64,000 nucleotides of DNA from Raphanus sativus (Eukaryota > Streptophyta > Magnoliopsida > Brassicales > Brassicaceae). The notes under the pieces are model-generated. The model ran no database searches, had not been told where the DNA came from, and saw only the letters and a list, made by a program, of their open reading frames with translations. This document shows positions 54,701-64,000 of this stretch, in pieces (positions within the stretch are counted from its first letter, which is position 1; every line of letters begins with the position of its first letter). Made by a program: the position numbers and the translations under genes. Where the stretch lies: the NCBI RefSeq assembly GCF_000801105.2, contig NC_079514.1:51195372-51259371 (forward strand). The letters are read 5' to 3'.

Positions 54701-54733
54701 CATTATCATCGTGTACCGTCTTTTCCGTCGTCG
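51711..54733. other. Intergenic region between PDLP8 and the SAUR gene
   Basis: AT-rich, with no gene I can support. The PDLP8 leader and promoter are at the left. A widely spaced inverted repeat lies at 52721/53578. A frame at 54000 (MATITSMLKMSF, then stop) looks like the start of a plastid-targeted protein but goes nowhere. In Arabidopsis two further loci lie here (At3g60700-60710, recalled); no equivalent was recognised. Confidence 0.4.
52721..53578. repeat. Inverted repeat pair bounding 858 bp
   Basis: A 21-bp exact inverted repeat containing TCTAGGTTGAGACAGC is at 52721-52741 and 53558-53578. Similarity continues inward for about 15 more bases (CTCCAGAGATATAGA versus CTTCAGATTATAGA). 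No target duplication flanks the outer ends. Confidence 0.6.
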
Positions 54734-55246
54734 TTATTGCCGGCGCCGGCTCCATGGAAACTTGCCAAAACCCGACCCGGATTCTATTCGGGTCTGGACC
54801 CGTTTGAAATCCGAATAAGGACAAGGGATAGTGATTCCACCTTCTTGACAAAACCCAAACTCTTCCTCTGCTTCTCTCAGAAGCTCACCGAACAGAGGAT
54901 GGTTGAAGTAGACGATAGGCACCATAACCCTGTGAAAGTCTCCGTCTTTTTTACCCACGTAGACGGCAGAGTGACCTTTCGGAACTGGGTCGGGTTTAGT
55001 TCGAACCGGTTCCTCCCCGATTGGTATGTATCCGGAGTTTGATCTTTTACACCCGAGAAACCTGGCGCTGTGTGATGTGAGACTACGACCCCAGCTTATG
55101 AGTTTCTCGATGGGTTTTGGTTTGCAAACCGGCCGGTTCGGGCTTAACCGAATGTATCTCGAACGGCGGAGTCGGGTTTTCCGGAGGATCCATCTTGTGA
55201 TTCGTTGAAAGGGTCTTCTGATTTTGATCCCTCGTAACCTCCTCAT
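54734..55246 (-). CDS. SAUR-like auxin-responsive protein
   Basis: Intronless, 170 aa, starting MRRLRGIKIRRPFQRITRWI. The N-terminus is strongly basic (many Arg). The SAUR core runs from about residue 87: VPKGHSAVYVGKKDGDFHRV, MVPIVYFNHPLFGELLREAE, EEFGFCQEGGITIPCPYSDF. SAURs inhibit PP2C.D phosphatases and so promote plasma-membrane proton pump activity and cell expansion; that role is from family knowledge. The single exon and long N-terminal extension fit the SAUR59 group, and position matches At3g60690. No clear TGTCTC auxin element was found upstream, so auxin response is not shown. Confidence 0.93.
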   Translation of the reverse strand: MRRLRGIKIRRPFQRITRWILRKTRLRRSRYIRLSPNRPVCKPKPIEKLISWGRSLTSHSARFLGCKRSNSGYIPIGEEPVRTKPDPVPKGHSAVYVGKKDGDFHRVMVPIVYFNHPLFGELLREAEEEFGFCQEGGITIPCPYSDFKRVQTRIESGSGFGKFPWSRRRQ

Positions 55247-58113
55247 CGATGAAAAAAAAACAGAGCAAAGAACAGAGGATACTCTGTTTCAGAGCAAATG
55301 ATCAAACTTGTGGAGTTTCAAAGCTCTGTTTTTGATCGTTAGATTGATTGGTTTAGATAATTAACGGCAGAGATGTGAGAATGGGGAGAGAAGATTTGGT
55401 TTTGTGGATTCTGTGGCTGTGTAAACGCTAAAGGGGGAAGAGCAGAGTGAAAGGCAGAGAAGTTTAAATAGAGAAGGAGCCAAGAAAGATGAGAGTAGCA
55501 GACTTGGTCATACGACTCATACCCTATGGACGGTTGGATGATCAGAAATGAATATCAACCCTTAGATTAGATTTCAGGAATAACGTCACGTTTTAGCTTT
55601 TCACACCTAAAATATTTCTCCATTAGCTCCATAGCTTTTAATTAAACGATTCTAATCAAGCATTAAACACCATTAACCTTTAATTCAATTCATTTCATAA
55701 TGTTTTGACTTGCGAACTAGACCTTTATAAACTGATTCGGGTCTAAATGCAGTGGAGGGGGTGAGTCATGAGAGGTTCAACGGATGGAACATATGTTTTG
55801 TTTGATGACAATTATGATGCCAACACACGTGTGATACACACTTGGCTAACATCTTTTGCATCGATTAGGTAATAACACTCCCACAAGAGATGAAAACGCA
55901 TCTTCTACAGTTTTGTTTTTTTGTATATATTTTAGTGTATTTTGTCATAGATTAGTTTAGCTGCAACCTGCACGTTATGTTGGCAACAAGGCTTATTATA
56001 AAGGTCGTATATGCCTGTACGGGTGTGTCCTTATTATAGATTCATTCACATGCAGACAAGAAACGCACAAGCTAAAATAAGAACTGAAGACAGATCTGAG
56101 TTTCAAACGTTAATTAAAACTAACTTGTGCTTATCTAATCAGACAAGTTTTGGGAGTATTCAATTATATGTTTTTAAAGCACCCACCCAGGCTAAAAAAA
56201 TATTACATATATATAATCAAGTGTTTGATCAACTAGATTTGTCTGTATAATGATGTGATGATGCCAAAACTCATATTCTTTTTATAACCATATAATGTGA
56301 TGTTGCTTAGCGTTCGCTAGGGGCTAAAGTTCATGAAACATTAGGTTTACGCGATAAACTTTATATAAGAACTTAAGTGCAATCTAATAGTTTTAGGGGT
56401 AAACTTTTTTATTTGTATGATTTAGGTATGTAACTACATAAGGCCCCTGCATATTGTTGATGTTAATTAGTTTGAACTTCAACTAATACGGGACTAATAC
56501 GGGATGGATTTGTCTAAGAGACTCGAACAGAAAGTGATTGGTGATTCAAATCGGCACTAACCGAACATGAACTTGATGAACTTGATACTAATACTACACA
56601 TACTTATGTATGCATACTTTTTTCTACTTTGTGTCTATATGTGTGTGTGTGGTTTTTGTTCATCGTATATTTAATTTTAGGTATGGTGTTGTTTTGTTCA
56701 ACGAAACTTGCACTGATGTGTAATTACGCCATAGAATAATATGGTTTACGTGTGAGAATAGTGTTCCCTATTTTTATTTTTATTTTTATTTTTATTTTTA
56801 TTTTTATTTTTAAAGGATGTTTTATAATACTAGTTGTATATTCCATATTCATCGCTGCACGACTCCGTACAAGTCCAATACGAAGTTCAACACAAACAAG
56901 AACGTGTCGCTCACAGCTTCCAATATATACGTCCCCATTTGACTCGCGCTGTCGCGCATGTCCAAACTTCAAACTCCAACCAAGGATTATATTATTTCTC
57001 ACGAACAAATTTAAATGAATAAATTGGTTTTTTCCAACTAATGTGGGTTTGAAAACTTCGTCCCAAGGCTCGTGCATCTTCCTATTGATACTAAATCTTC
57101 TCAATCAGGGGGTTACTCTTCTTATGTAACTAGTGGAGCTTGACACGCTACTTACCCAAAAACTACTTGTTAAGTGATTTGACTGATAAATACTCTAAAA
57201 ATAAAACGTTAACTATTAAATCAATAATTTTTAGTATACTTTTTGGAGAAAAAAACATATTCACACAGCAAAACAATAATCATTTTTTTTGAAACTGAAA
57301 ACAATAATCATCCTCACAAGGATTATAAAACAATAATGCCTTTCAACGCTAGAATTAACAATATATCAACAAATAAAACATCTTCCGTTATTGTATTTTA
57401 CCTTGAATTGAATTGGCATTATTTGATTCTTGCATAGTTTATACGACAAAGCAGTATACAATATTGTAAATGGTGAGCTTCCTCGAACTACCCAACAATG
57501 CAAATGGGATGACTTTCGAACAACGCATTAAGTTTCAACCTTTCAGGTAAGAACAGTTATTTTTTGTCTTATATATTTTTCTAAATAAGGAAAAAAAATC
57601 AAATTGAAAATCAACGAAATAAAGACAGAGACATCCCCTAAAATGTCACATAACGTTAACTATTTAGCGTTTTCTTATAGAAAGTTTATTATCTTACGTT
57701 AACATTTAATTGATGTTGAAAATATACTATTCAACTTGTTGACACACAAAATATAAAGATAATTCAATTTGGTGTTTTCTTTCTCCGGCTGAGAATGATA
57801 TGTTACCAATTTGTAATGGCGATAAGAAATATTAGGAGTTGACAAATAAAAGGAAGTCAGCTCAAAAACAAAACTAAAATATACTACATCGTGACTTAAA
57901 AATTTAATCATTGGCCACCCAATTCGGTTACGTCTGAGTTTATTTATAAAATTTACGTAGATGATTGATATAAGGATATAATGTATGATATCTCAGTGTG
58001 AAACAATTTCATTACCTAAGTACCTACTCTTCTTGTATAAAACCATTTCATTACCTACTTAATTTCGGTATATTAGGTTTTTTTAATAATGTGACCCTTC
58101 AAAACACATCGCT
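55247..58113. other. SAUR upstream region and intergenic spacer
   Basis: Leader and promoter of the SAUR at about 55247-55520. The rest is AT-rich with no supported gene. A minus-strand frame at 56724-57104 has some protein-like stretches (IGSCERHVLVCVELRIG) but no start context or family match. Confidence 0.4.
56769..56813. repeat. TTTTTA microsatellite
   Basis: Seven units of TTTTTA. Confidence 0.9.
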
Positions 58114-58277
58114 GGTGATCGTTATACATTGACAGGATCAATATATAGCCTGCCTGCTTATTTAACATGAATATATATAATCTAGAAAAAAAGTTTTAAT
58201 GGGGGCATAAAATAAATAAAAGGTGATCGTTATACATTGACAGGATCAATATAGCCTGCCTGCTTATTTAACATGAA
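58114..58277. repeat. Tandem duplication of a 108-bp unit, second copy split by a Helitron
   Basis: Copy 1 is 58114-58221. Copy 2 starts at 58222, is interrupted at 58277 and resumes at 59641 (to about 59693). The copies share GGTGATCGTTATACATTGAC, AGCCTGCCTGCTTATTTAAC and GGGGGCATAAAATAAATAA. Confidence 0.85.
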
Positions 58278-59640
58278 CTAGATTTTGACCCGCGCTTCGA
58301 AAGCGCGGATATTATTTTCACTTTTATAAAATATATTATTTGTTTGTAACTATTGAATTTATTTATTTTAATAAAATTTTCTTTATAATAAATTCGACAC
58401 ATAAAATGTCTCTGATAAACTATGTATTTCTTTAGTTTTGTTTTATTCTCTCTTCAATCAACATATTTATTTGGCTTGTTGTTAAAATAGATGATTATAG
58501 ACTTTGAACTCTGCACCTCCGCGGATGTATATTTTTAAAATATGATGATATTTGTTTTTTCATGTAATTATTAGGGTTTGGCAAAATGAATCCGAGGAAC
58601 AAAACTGATACCAATCCGTAAATATAGTACCAAACCTGAACATAAATTGATTAAATATTCGAATTATTCAAAATTTTGTTAGTTAGAGAACCGAATCGGA
58701 TCCGAACCGAAGTATTCGTGTACCTGAATTTATCTAAAAATAGATTTATATACTTATATATTAATTATTTTTATATTTAACGTATATAAAATATCAAGAA
58801 TGATACTTTTAAATTGGTTTAAAATACTTGAAAATATATATAGATAGTCAAAAACAAATATCTGAAATAGTTAAAGTATACTCAAATCACCAAAAATACT
58901 TAAAATAATTATTGATTTCGTATCCAAAATTTTAAATCAAACCAATTGATATGTTAAACTTAGGTATTCTGACATATGTTATTTAAATTTATAGGTAATA
59001 TATTATTTTATTTATAGATTTTGAGAAATTTAAATTATATAGTGATCTAAAACTTTAAACATATTTTAAATAGGTTATCTAAACCCAAACCAAACTCGCA
59101 AAGATCCAAAACTCAAACAAAAATTTAGAAACATCCTAATATGACTGAAATCTTTGACCTCGAAAACCCGAAACGCAAACCGATCAGAACCAAACCCGTA
59201 TGGATGTGTGAAAACCCATCCTTAGTCATTATTATATATCGTATAATTTCATCATATAATTAATCGTATTTTATATGTACCATCATATAAGTAATCATAT
59301 AATTAATAGTATTTAATACGTATCATCATATAAATAATTACATATATTATATTTTAAAAACTTAATATGAAATATAAAAACCATAATTTGAGGTTGTATT
59401 TCAAATTAGGCTTTGTATTGTATTTTTCTTATATATATTGACAACATTCTTTTATAATGGACTTAATAACTTAAGCCCATTAATTTTTCTGTTTAATACT
59501 ATTATCTTTGTTTATAAACAAAATTAATTTTTTTTTAAAAAGACTACAATCCATGTTTCCAAACTTACTAATTTTTTTTTAAAACTCTTATTTAAGTATC
59601 CAAACACACCGAAATTGTACTTCAGCTTTAATAAGATAGA
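58278..59640 (-). mobile_element. Helitron, 1,363 bp, with borders proven by an empty site
   Basis: On the minus strand it begins TCTATCTTATTAAAGCTGAA at 59640 and ends with hairpin CCGCGCTTTCGAAGCGCGG and TCAAAATCTAG at 58278. It sits between A58277 and T59641. The unoccupied tandem copy at 58114-58221 reads AACATGAATATATATAATC across the same point, which is exactly the two flanks joined. No coding capacity, so non-autonomous. Confidence 0.9.
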
Positions 59641-59689
59641 TATATATAATCTAGAAAAAAGTTTTAGTGGGGGCATAAAATAAATAAGT

Positions 59690-59765
59690 AAAGGTGCAGG
59701 ACCCCGGGAAATTGAACCTTGGTCTAAGGGGGACATACACATAATAGAAACCAACTATGCTACAG
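59690..59765 (-). repeat. tRNA-like sequence (possible SINE head)
   Basis: On the minus strand it has an A-box-like TAGCATAGTTGG and, about 40 bases on, a B-box-like GGTTCAATTTCC followed by CGGGG. No A tail or target duplication was identified. It is not a functional tRNA: acceptor arms do not pair. Confidence 0.35.
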
Positions 59766-60222
59766 AAACTTGCTGTTTGTTATGCAAATAAAAACTATTT
59801 TCACATTGTTGTGGGGCAACTTCCTCCTCCTTAATGAACGTGGGCTCGCCACTGTATATATATATGTATACCTATGAACTTTCCCTCGATATTTTTTTTT
59901 TGAAATCTAACTCGTACTGTATTTGATAAACAGAGACATTATGCGAAGTTATGTTTCAATGATAATAGTGTGCGCTTTTTTTTATTTTGCGATAATACCT
60001 ATGGTATTCAGCATTCTTGCAATATAATTGTAACTTGAATAATCCTGAAATATATAATAGTGGGCAATACACATGGTGAGGTGAAAATCATTGAACACAC
60101 AAGAATACATGCAACGAAGTTGATTTTTGTTTATATTCAGGCGTTTAGAACTAGTGGCTTCATTTGATTGCGGTAAACAAATAAAAGGGTAATCTATTTT
60201 TAACAAGAAAACAAATATCTTG
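59766..60222. other. Spacer without recognised genes
   Basis: AT-rich; no supported gene. Confidence 0.4.
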
Positions 60223-60232
60223 AAAACTGTCC

Positions 60233-60356
60233 GCCGGGTCGTTCGTAGCCAAGTGGCTACTGAGCTCTGTCTTCGGGTCCTGGCGTGAGGAGTTCGACTC
60301 CTTCTTATCTCAGTTTGAGGATTAAAGGTCCAAAGTGACTAAAGTTGACAAAAAAA
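60233..60356 (+). mobile_element. SINE, tRNA-derived
   Basis: The head GCCGGGTCGTTCGTAGCCAA contains an A-box-like motif (GTAGCCAAGTGG). A B-box follows (GAGTTCGACTCC), then a short body and an A tail. Target duplications AAAACTGTCC at 60223-60232 and 60357-60366 are perfect. It is non-coding and would be mobilised by LINE machinery. Confidence 0.8.
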
Positions 60357-60366
60357 AAAACTGTCC

Positions 60367-61241
60367 ATTCTGATACTAAAATAATAATATTATTGTCATT
60401 ACTATTTTAAAATTCATATATAAGTTGGGTGCTACTGCTGACTGTTGAGACGCAAAAAGATGAATAAGTGGGTGACAAAAGTGAAAAATTCGATTAATGA
60501 TAATGTAAATTAGTATTAAAGCATATAGGTATAGCTGCTTATAATATTTTTGTCCATATTATATATTAGTACGGATGATCGTACGTGACGTGCATGAACT
60601 CTTTTCGAAGACTCTAAAGGTCAATTAAGAGGTATATGAGACAAACCGGCCGATTAATAAACACGTCGTTAAAGCTTAATTGCCCTCGCATAAATCAAAG
60701 ATTAGTCGGTTCCTTAATCAGCGGTGAATTAAATACGCTATTTACAACAATAAGCTATTTAATTTCGACAATTTGGTCTCACTTGCTTCTTTAATAAAGT
60801 CAACGAAGAAGGAAAAAAACATGCAATTTCTAAATATATCTCGTTAAATATATTTTGATACGTGAATCGACGATCGTATACAACAAACAAATACAATAAT
60901 CCTGGTTAGTCGATAGTCGTTAAGATTGTCGTTTGGTTATAATACGTAAAATGACGTCGTACCTAATTGAGTAATTGTACAGCTTGGTCAAGTCCGCCAT
61001 GGCAACCAAATCTTTTTTGAAGGTACGACGAAGGAATATTTTATACTAATGTCACGTTAATGTGGACCTTTACACACGTGCACTACTTTCTATTCATCTG
61101 GTATAAAACGGGCCTATAAAAGCCCACAAGTTATTTAAGCGGACTAGTAGTTGCATGATTAGAGGCCTTTTAACTAAGCCCATGAATTTAGCTGTTGATC
61201 AAAACTGAATTGACAGGTTCAGAAATGGAAAACGACACGCA
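60367..61241. other. Intergenic spacer
   Basis: No supported gene. Moderately AT-rich with scattered TGGGCC/GGCCCA motifs near 61112-61184. Confidence 0.4.
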
Positions 61242-62290
61242 GTGCTACTCATATATATATATATTTTGCAACTGGGGTCTTGGATGTGGAAGAAAGTTCT
61301 GAAAACTCGGGAGATAGCTAAGAAGTTATACCGAGTAGAAGTTCGAAATGGGAAAAGCACTTCTTTTTGGCATGAAAGTTGGTCATCTCTTGGATGCTTG
61401 AAGGATTTACTGGGTAATGGTAATCCCTTTGATTTGGGAATCTCAATTGAAGCTACAGTGGAGGATAGCTGGAAACATAGAAGAAGAAATCACCGTGTTC
61501 TTATTCTAAACAGAGTAGAAGAAGAGATTGAGAGTTGCAAAATTAAGAGAACGCAAGAGGAGGATATGTCATTGTGGATGAATTCAAAAGGTCATTACAA
61601 GAGATCATTCTCTTCTCGTGAAACATGGAGAGCTACAAGAGAGATCCATCAACAATGTCAATGGCATAAGGAGGTTTGGTTTAAATATGCCACGCCAAAA
61701 TACTCTTTTATATTATGGCTTGCTATGAAAGGAAGAATGACAACAGGGGATCGCATGAGAAACTGGAATGGTGGAGCTAACATAAACGTATCTTGCGTTC
61801 TATGTAATGAGCCACTAGAAACAGTTGAGCATCTCTTCTTTGAGTGTATATATTCAGCAGAGATTTGGGAAACATTGATGAAGGGGGTTCTACTAGATAA
61901 ACTTACAGTAAAATGGGAGGAGTTGATGAGAATAATGAGAGACAGTTCGAATGGGAAGATGAAACTGTTCATCATTAAGTATGTGTTTCAGACTTCAGTA
62001 AACATGATATGGAGGGAGAGGAACAGAAGAAGGCATGGAGAGAAGGCCTCGACAACGAGTTTGCTTATAAAGCTCATTGATAAAAATTTGCGGAACAAGC
62101 TTACACTTGTGCAGAGGGAGGGTGATATGGATATTGGGAAGGGGATGGTCTATTGGTTTAGCACAAGATAGTTAAGAAGTTATTTTGTTAGGAGATTTAA
62201 GCTTGTTTTAAAATTTGGATGAAGACACATGTTGTAAAAAGGTATTTTTCTTTTGAATTAAATTTAACATTCAATTCAAAAAAAAAAAAA
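61242..62290 (+). pseudogene. LINE 3' fragment (zf-RVT region of ORF2)
   Basis: From about 61270 to the stop at 62169-62171 the frame reads GSWMWKKVLKTREIAKKLYR and continues through a zinc-knuckle block (CVLCNEPLETVEHLFFECIY) to MIWRERNRRRHG. This matches the C-terminal zf-RVT segment of plant LINE ORF2, homologous to 14070-14978 in the other LINE. The reverse transcriptase itself is missing (5' truncation). The fragment ends in a poly-A run at about 62279-62290. The frame is open. A clear target duplication was not found. Confidence 0.85.
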
Positions 62291-62748
62291 TCATAAATGT
62301 TTAGAAAAACTTATACATTTTGGTAATCAATCTGTTACAATATACTAAGACGAAGAGAAATAATTTTCATTTTTTTAACAGAACTCTAAAACCAATACCT
62401 AAAGAATACAGTTAATCACAAAGGTAAGAGAAGTAAAAATAAAAAAAAATAACGGGAAATCGGCCAAACAAACACTGAACTTTGCAGGAATTGCCAAAAC
62501 AAACCTCGACATATTGGCTGGCCAAAAAAACACCGAACTTTCATTGACTTTTTAAGTTTGTTATAAAACTTACCATTGACTTACCAAATTAACACACCGT
62601 TAACCGAGTTAACAGAAAATTTATACGACGTTAAATCTTGGTGTTAAACTATACGACGTCGTTTCATGTCTTTTGGTGATTAAAGAGAAATGAGCGAAAC
62701 GACGTCGTTTTCTAATAGCTCTGTAATTAGAAAAAATGGGTTTTACAT

Positions 62749-62811
62749 GGGCTCGAACTCGTGCACTCGAGTATAATGAGAAGGGTGTTTGCCACTGAGC
62801 TAGTGGACTTT
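62749..62811 (-). repeat. tRNA-like unit in the left arm of the long-TIR element
   Basis: On the minus strand: A-box-like TAGCTCAGTGGCA and B-box-like GAGTTCGAGCCC. Homologous units are at 63271-63336 and 63414-63480 on the plus strand. Confidence 0.6.
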
Positions 62812-63234
62812 GCAATAGATTTACGAACATGGTTGTTTATATTCTCTTTGAATACGAGTTAAATGAAACAAAAAAAAATGACGCCGTCTCCACCCTTCTT
62901 CGACGATCTCGTCAATCTCCCATCACCACCGTCTCCACCCTTCTTCGACAATCTCGTCGATCTCCCATCTCCACCATTCTTTGCCGAGCTCTTTGGTTGC
63001 GTCGATCTCCCATCACCACCATCTTCTCCCTTCTTCGTCGATCTCCCATCACCACCACTCTCGTAATCGAAATTCCTCATCCCTCCAAAAATCACAACCT
63101 CCTTTCCATTTCTTGTGAACATCGTCTTCACCATCTCCTGTCACCACTCTCCAACGGAATCTTTGAAAAATCCCCAATTTCGATTTGGGAAATTAGGGTT
63201 ACGATAGATTGATTTAGATCAAACATCCGGGTTG

Positions 63235-63500
63235 TATCAATAAAACCAAATAGTTATGGTACTCTTTCGAAAAGTCCACTAGCCTAGTGGCAAAAGCCCC
63301 CTATAATGACCCCGAGTGCACGAGTTCAAAACCACCTAACAACAATTTTAATTAAACTAAACTAAACCACATCGTTAGATCAATAAAAATAAATATGTAT
63401 GGTATTATATCGAAAAGTCCACTAGCCTAGTGGCAAAAGCCCCCTATAATGACCTCGAGTGCACGAGTTCGAAACCCACCTAACAACAATTTTGAAACGA
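63235..63500 (+). repeat. Tandem pair of about 143-bp units with tRNA-like boxes
   Basis: Copies at about 63235-63377 and 63378-63500 (the second slightly truncated). Each has AAAGTCCACTAGCCTAGTGG, a GCCCCCTATAATGACC spacer and GTGCACGAGTTC. The left arm of the element has only one copy, so this duplication arose after the element formed. Confidence 0.75.
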
Positions 63501-63777
63501 TGTCGTTTCAATAAACGGTAGTAATTAACGGTGAGTTAACACTGGTGTATTAATATGGCAAGTCAATGGTATGTATTTTAATAAATGTAAAAAGTCAACA
63601 AAAGTTTGGTGTTTTTTTGGTCAGGCTCGAGTACAGGTTTGTTTTGGCAATTCCTGCAAAGTTCAGTGTTTTTTTGGCCGATTTCCCTAAAAAATAACCC
63701 TTGTATTCTTGAAGCTGCCAAAAGTCCCTTGAACCAGCTTTCATTGGATGAAATTTGAGCAATGGTTTTGGTCTCTT

Positions 63778-64000
63778 TCATTTACATTTGAAGCTGTTAA
63801 GATAAACTTGAGACCGGATCACCGTGCACCGGACTTTAAACCCAGGAACCACAGTGAATCCCACTTTGCCTCGAATAGGATTCACCAACAACTTCTTACC
63901 TTGCTTCCTTCTCAAGACATCCTCCATGAAAACAATCGAAAAATCAACCCCACTCTCAACTCGGAAAATCTCAACCGCAGGATCAAAACACAAGGCTAGC
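63778..64000 (-). CDS. DUF641 family protein (GIL1-like), C-terminus, partial
   Basis: The gene enters from the right edge; the stop is at 63780-63778. The 73 visible codons start LALCFDPAVEIFRVESGVDF and include KVGFTVVPGFKVRCTVIRSQ before YLNSFKCK and stop. The pattern VGFxVxPGFxV...VIxSxVYL is the C-terminal signature of the plant DUF641/GIL1 family, which includes GRAVITROPIC IN THE LIGHT 1. Position next to the SAUR gene fits At3g60680. The molecular function of the family is not established. Confidence 0.75.
   Translation of the reverse strand, partial: LALCFDPAVEIFRVESGVDFSIVFMEDVLRRKQGKKLLVNPIRGKVGFTVVPGFKVRCTVIRSQVYLNSFKCK

Larger units (their letters stand above)
62454..63688. mobile_element. 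Long-TIR Mutator-like foldback element, 1,235 bp
   Basis: The arms are inverted copies of each other over about 350-400 bp (62454 to about 62820 and about 63270 to 63688), starting GGGAAATCGGCCAAA. A perfect 10-bp duplication AAAAAATAAC flanks it at 62444-62453 and 63689-63698. The core (about 62880-63230) contains a diverged tandem repeat around TTCTTCGACAATCTCGTCGA and TCTCCCATCACCACC and encodes nothing recognised. The arms carry tRNA-like units. Confidence 0.8.

Noticed and set aside
59524..59754. Minus-strand 76-codon frame
   Set aside because: Spans the border of the Helitron and its flank; not a gene.
60233..60310. Functional tRNA gene
   Set aside because: A/B boxes are present but arms do not fold as a tRNA, and an A tail plus target duplications show a SINE.
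62859..63134. Minus-strand repetitive frame (GGDGRSTRLSKK repeats)
   Set aside because: Open only because the tandem repeat unit in the foldback core lacks stops in that frame; no homologue recognised.

Overview
The window is plant nuclear DNA from the mustard family, most likely a Brassica genome. The genes carry short GT-AG introns, and the unique genes match a run of Arabidopsis thaliana chromosome 3 genes in reverse order. From left to right these are RPS13 (At3g60770), chloroplast transketolase TKL1 (At3g60750), tubulin-folding cofactor D/TITAN1 (At3g60740), plasmodesmata-located protein PDLP8 (At3g60720), a SAUR (At3g60690) and the 3' end of a DUF641 gene (At3g60680). The locus numbers are recalled from general knowledge, not searched. 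The left end also holds exon 1 of a PBL-type receptor-like cytoplasmic kinase and a truncated F-box gene.

Most of the remaining sequence is mobile DNA. An intact CACTA (En/Spm) element lies at 3361-11283 with ATA target duplications, a 5-exon TNP2-type transposase and a TnpA/Transposase_24-type gene. A LINE reverse-transcriptase pseudogene (about 12585-15098) abuts a second, non-autonomous CACTA element (15109-17063, TAA duplications) that carries a piece of a host gene resembling a chloroplast RNA-binding protein. Helitrons, recognised by 3' hairpin plus CTAG and by their insertion between A and T, lie at about 18221-18710, 21786-24892, 42925-44411, 44412-45504, 46683-48212, one ending at 50925, and 58278-59640. 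A Mutator-like element (36574-42009) with 10-bp duplications carries zinc-finger GRF genes and a broken mudrA. A second, long-TIR Mutator-like element lies at 62454-63688. A SINE (60233-60356) and a LINE fragment (61242-62290) complete the set.

The conserved genes form a housekeeping core at 25-36 kb. RPS13 and TKL1 are convergent; TKL1 and TTN1 are divergent and share a 751-bp intergenic region. RPS13 and TTN1 have site II (TGGGCY) promoter elements. PDLP8 is the conserved gene most altered by mobile DNA: its two coding exons are separated by a 4.9-kb intron that contains Helitron sequence. All coding models that could be assembled for RPS13 (151 aa), TKL1 (740 aa), TTN1 (1245 aa), PDLP8 (279 aa), SAUR (170 aa) and the two CACTA genes (1140 and 450 aa) splice in frame without premature stops.
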